A stretch of 43,736 nucleotides of DNA from JBQTKD01 sp052386455 (GTDB taxonomy: Bacteria; Actinomycetota; Actinomycetes; Sporichthyales; Sporichthyaceae). The notes under the pieces were generated by a model, which saw only the letters and a program-made list of their open reading frames with translations, did not search any database and was not told the DNA's origin. This document shows positions 41,388 to 43,736 of the stretch, piece after piece; position 1 is the first letter of the stretch, and every line of letters starts with the position of its first letter. The DNA lies in the NCBI GenBank assembly GCA_052386455.1, contig JBQTKD010000111.1:1-43736 (forward strand), given 5' to 3'. A program made the translations under genes and the position numbers.

Positions 41388-42504
41388 GTGGAACTGGCAG
41401 TGGCGCTCGGGCTGCTGCTGATCACCCTCGCCGCCGCCATTCGCCGCCCCCACGGCCTGTGCGAGGCCGCGGTTGCCGTGCCCGCCGCACTCGTGTGCGT
41501 CGCCACCGGACTGCTCCGTCGACGATGCTCGCCGGCACGTCGAGGACCTCGGCCCGACGCTCGGGTTCCTCGTCGCGGTCCTCGTGCTGGCCCGGCTGTG
41601 CGCGGCCCAGGGCCTGTTCGCCTGGGCGGGTTGGGTGCTCGCAACGGCGGCGCGGGGGAGGCCGACCGCGCTGCTCGGGTGGGTGATCGCCGTCGGCGCC
41701 GCCGTGACGACGATGCTGAGCCTCGACGCGACGGTCGTGCTCTTCACGCCGATAGTGATCGCTACCGCCGCAGCCGCCGGCCTGGCGGTGCGGCCCTATC
41801 TGCACACCTGCGTGCACGTCGCCAACTCGGCGTCCCTGCTGCTCCCGGTGGCCAATCTGACGAACCTGTTGGTCCTCGAGCGCCCCGCTGCCGAGGTGCC
41901 GACGCCTCGCCTGGCCATTGTGGTACTGATCGCTACCCTGGCTGGCTTTCTGCTCAGCGACCTTGTGCACGTCCACCCGGGCTTCGTCGCGGCCGGAGGA
42001 GCGACGGTGCTCGCCGTGCCCACACTGCGCGCCGAACGCGCCCGCCCGCGCGACCTCCTCGCCGCCGCCGACCCGCTGTTCCTGGCGTTCGTCGCCGGCC
42101 TGGCCGTCGTCGTCGGCGCCGCGTCGAGTCAGGGCCTCGACGAGGTGTTCGGCCCGCTGGTCGACCACGATCCGAGCCTGCTCGGCCTCCTGACCGTCGC
42201 CGCGGTCGGGGCGATCGCGGCCAACCTGTTGAACAACCTGCCCGCGGTTCTCCTGCTCCTGCCGCTGGTGCTGCCCGCCGGCGGCCCGGCTGCCGTGCTC
42301 GCGTTGCTGATCGGCGTCAACGTCGGCCCGAACCTGACCTACGTCGGCTCGCTGGCCACCATGCTCTGGCTACGCGTGAGCCGACAGGGCGGCGTGCAGC
42401 CGTCGCTCGCGGACTTCACGCGGCACGCACTCTGGACCACGATCCCGGCGATAGCGGCCGCTACCGTCGCGCTCTGGATCGCCGTTCAGCTCGTCGGAAT
42501 CTGA
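41388..42504 (+). pseudogene. ArsB/SLC13-type permease with a frameshift near its N-terminus
   Basis: The frame from GTG 41388 (AGAGG upstream) encodes ELAVALGLLLITLAAAIRRP, then CEAAVAVPAALVCVATGLL, a good first-helix region. The rest (VEDLGPTLGFLVAVLVLARL through ANLLNNLPAVLLLLPLVLPA and GVNVGPNLTYVGSLATMLWL) is in the +1 frame and is a typical ArsB-like anion permease with about 10 helices. The two join near 41510-41525 only if one base is removed (or two added); total length is 3n+1. It is either a pseudogene or a sequencing error. If intact it would export arsenite or transport a related anion. Confidence 0.78.
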
Positions 42505-42764
42505 GTCTCGGGGACCACCGTGCGGACGAGGCCCTTCTTGCAGCCCGTCTTGCGCTTGCCGAACGTCCGGCTCTTCGAGGTCTGCTTCGGCTTCTTGGAC
42601 GGCGCAATCTTCAGGCAGACAGGGCGCGGCGGTGCCTGCTGCCCCAGGGACACCTGCCCGTGGGGGAGAGCCGCCTCGACGGATGCGGCGGCTCCGGCTT
42701 CGGTGCACAGCCCGAACGCGAGCGCACCGGCGGCGACCACCGCGACGCTGCGCACGAGTCGCAT
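42486..42764 (-). CDS. Small secreted basic protein
   Basis: A protein of 92 residues. A signal peptide (MRLVRSVAVVAAGALAFGLC, then TEAGAAASVEA) leads to a lysine-rich tail with two cysteines (CLKIAPSKKPKQTSKSRTFG, KRKTGCKK). GGAGG lies 5 bases before ATG 42762-42764. Its 3' end overlaps the permease end by 19 bases. No family is recognised; the basic tail may bind cell-wall polymers. Confidence 0.65.
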   Translation of the reverse strand: MRLVRSVAVVAAGALAFGLCTEAGAAASVEAALPHGQVSLGQQAPPRPVCLKIAPSKKPKQTSKSRTFGKRKTGCKKGLVRTVVPETQIPTS

Positions 42765-42822
42765 CGGGCCTCCGGCAGGTCGCCTCGCGCACCGCTGCGC
42801 GAAAGTGTGACGAGAATACCGG

Positions 42823-43736
42823 GTGCGATTCGCGGCGAAGTGGCTCCAGATCGAGCTGCGCCGCCGCTCGGCGTCGTTCCTCGTCCTGTTTCTGCTGGTC
42901 GCACTCTCGTGCGCCGCGGTCTCGTCCGCGCTCGCCGGGGCCCGGCGCGGCGACACCGCCGTCGACCGGTTGGCCGCGCGCACCCTGCCCGCCCAGGTCT
43001 ACGCCGAGCCCGACATCGTGGTGCCCTGGAACCAGGTGCGCGAGTTCCCGTCGGTCGCGGCGGTCGGCACCCTTGTGCCAGAGGCGTTCGGAGTCGAGAA
43101 CGAACCGATCGACGACGTGCCCGGCTACGCCCTCGCCGACGACGACATCTTCCGCACCGTCGAACGGCCGGTCGTCCTCGCCGGCCGGCTGCCGGCCGCG
43201 GTCGACGAGGTCGTCGTCACCTCCAGCTACCGGGACCGGTTCGACAAGCACCTCGGCGACCGGATCGGGCTGCGGCTGTTCACCCCTGCGCAGCTCGACG
43301 GGTTCTCCCAGGCCATCGAGCCAGAGGGCCTGCGCACGGAGGTGCGCATCGTCGGGGTGGTCCGGTCCCCCTTCTTCGGCGACACCTCCCGCACCCCGCG
43401 CGCAGTGATCGCGGGCAAGGCCTTCTACGAGAGGCACCGGGTCGACCTCGTCGGGACCGACGCCGCCGAACTGAACACGAGCAGGCTGGTCCGGCTCAAG
43501 AGCTCCGATCCGGCGGTCGTCCAGGACTTCGTCGAAAGCATGCTGACGCTCACGCGCGGCGAGTACGTGCCCGAGGTCAACCTGGCCGAGGAGACGGCGA
43601 CCGAGGCGGACCGGAACCGGATCGAGGGCAGGTTCCTCACCGCCCTGGCCTCGGTGGCCTTTCTCGCGGCTGCGCTGCTGGTCGGGCAGGTCATGCGCCG
43701 GACGGCCGGCGGCGCGGCCCGGACCCTTCGGGTTCT
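42823..43736 (+). CDS. FtsX/MacB-like ABC permease, N-terminal part (runs off the window)
   Basis: An open frame from GTG 42823 to the window end, at least 304 residues. A cytoplasmic start (RFAAKWLQIELRRRSASFLV) leads into the first membrane helix (LFLLVALSCAAVSSALAGAR). A large extracytoplasmic domain follows (about 45-275: VYAEPDIVVPWNQV, GRLPAAVDEVVVTSSYRDRF, TEVRIVGVVRSPFF), and the second helix starts at about 280 (FLTALASVAFLAAALLVGQV). This is the plan of large FtsX-type permeases of macrolide/lipoprotein exporters. The ATPase partner would lie beyond the window. Confidence 0.8.
   Translation, partial: MRFAAKWLQIELRRRSASFLVLFLLVALSCAAVSSALAGARRGDTAVDRLAARTLPAQVYAEPDIVVPWNQVREFPSVAAVGTLVPEAFGVENEPIDDVPGYALADDDIFRTVERPVVLAGRLPAAVDEVVVTSSYRDRFDKHLGDRIGLRLFTPAQLDGFSQAIEPEGLRTEVRIVGVVRSPFFGDTSRTPRAVIAGKAFYERHRVDLVGTDAAELNTSRLVRLKSSDPAVVQDFVESMLTLTRGEYVPEVNLAEETATEADRNRIEGRFLTALASVAFLAAALLVGQVMRRTAGGAARTLRV

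Overview
The window is high-GC DNA with dense, mostly actinobacterial gene content. The pointers are frequent GTG starts, several TANNNT -10 hexamers placed for leaderless transcripts, an LPxTG-type surface protein, CsbD and four-helix holin-like proteins, a GntR/UTRA regulator, and a membrane protein resembling a Streptomyces family. A filamentous soil actinomycete is the likely host; genus cannot be fixed from this sequence alone.

Positions 1 to about 6,680 are a mobile-element graveyard. An ISL3-family insertion sequence (1-1490, with recognisable inverted ends) has cut off the last part of an RHS/YD-repeat toxin gene within its C-terminal HYD1-type ADP-ribosyltransferase domain. The same RHS gene also carries a 1-nt frameshift and lacks its 5' part. 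Next come a coiled-coil fragment of a probable conjugation protein, an apparently intact toxin-antitoxin pair (BrnT-like toxin, ribbon-helix-helix antitoxin), a 45-bp direct repeat, and the 3' part of a tRNA-Ala gene that looks like an attachment site. A tyrosine integrase N-terminal remnant and a second, broken antitoxin copy follow.

Positions 6,686-23,605 are mostly chromosomal housekeeping: a low-molecular-weight tyrosine phosphatase, an HtrA-like protease, a cold-shock protein, a phosphotriesterase-like hydrolase, a secreted CHRD protein, a class V aminotransferase, a GntR regulator divergent from a small membrane protein and a membrane-linked methyltransferase, a peroxiredoxin, a very large zinc-ribbon membrane protein, and a second phosphatase overlapping a Tat-lipoprotein metallo-hydrolase. 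A TPP riboswitch precedes thiC, followed by CsbD, a holin-like protein and an aminotransferase of the HisC/Pat type. Convergent pairs are separated by clear hairpins.

Positions 23,606-27,977 hold the most striking gene: a 1,346-residue secreted, glycine/asparagine/aspartate-rich repeat protein ending in LPKTG, a hydrophobic helix and arginines. It has a structured 5' region of about 280 bases and a perfect 17-bp terminator hairpin. It is probably a sortase-anchored surface fibre or sheath protein with no assigned function.

Positions 28,029-31,682 are a 2-oxo acid dehydrogenase operon (E1 alpha, E1 beta, E2), with a 14-bp perfect inverted repeat between the E1 genes. Then come an orphan gene, an XRE regulator coupled to an internally deleted nucleotidyltransferase-toxin remnant, an ABC exporter pair with asymmetric ATP sites, a VOC protein, an NhaA-DsbA fusion, a cyclic-nucleotide-binding protein, a nitrilase-family amidohydrolase, a TetR regulator, a frameshifted ArsB/SLC13-type permease, a small secreted basic protein, and the start of an FtsX-like permease that runs off the end.
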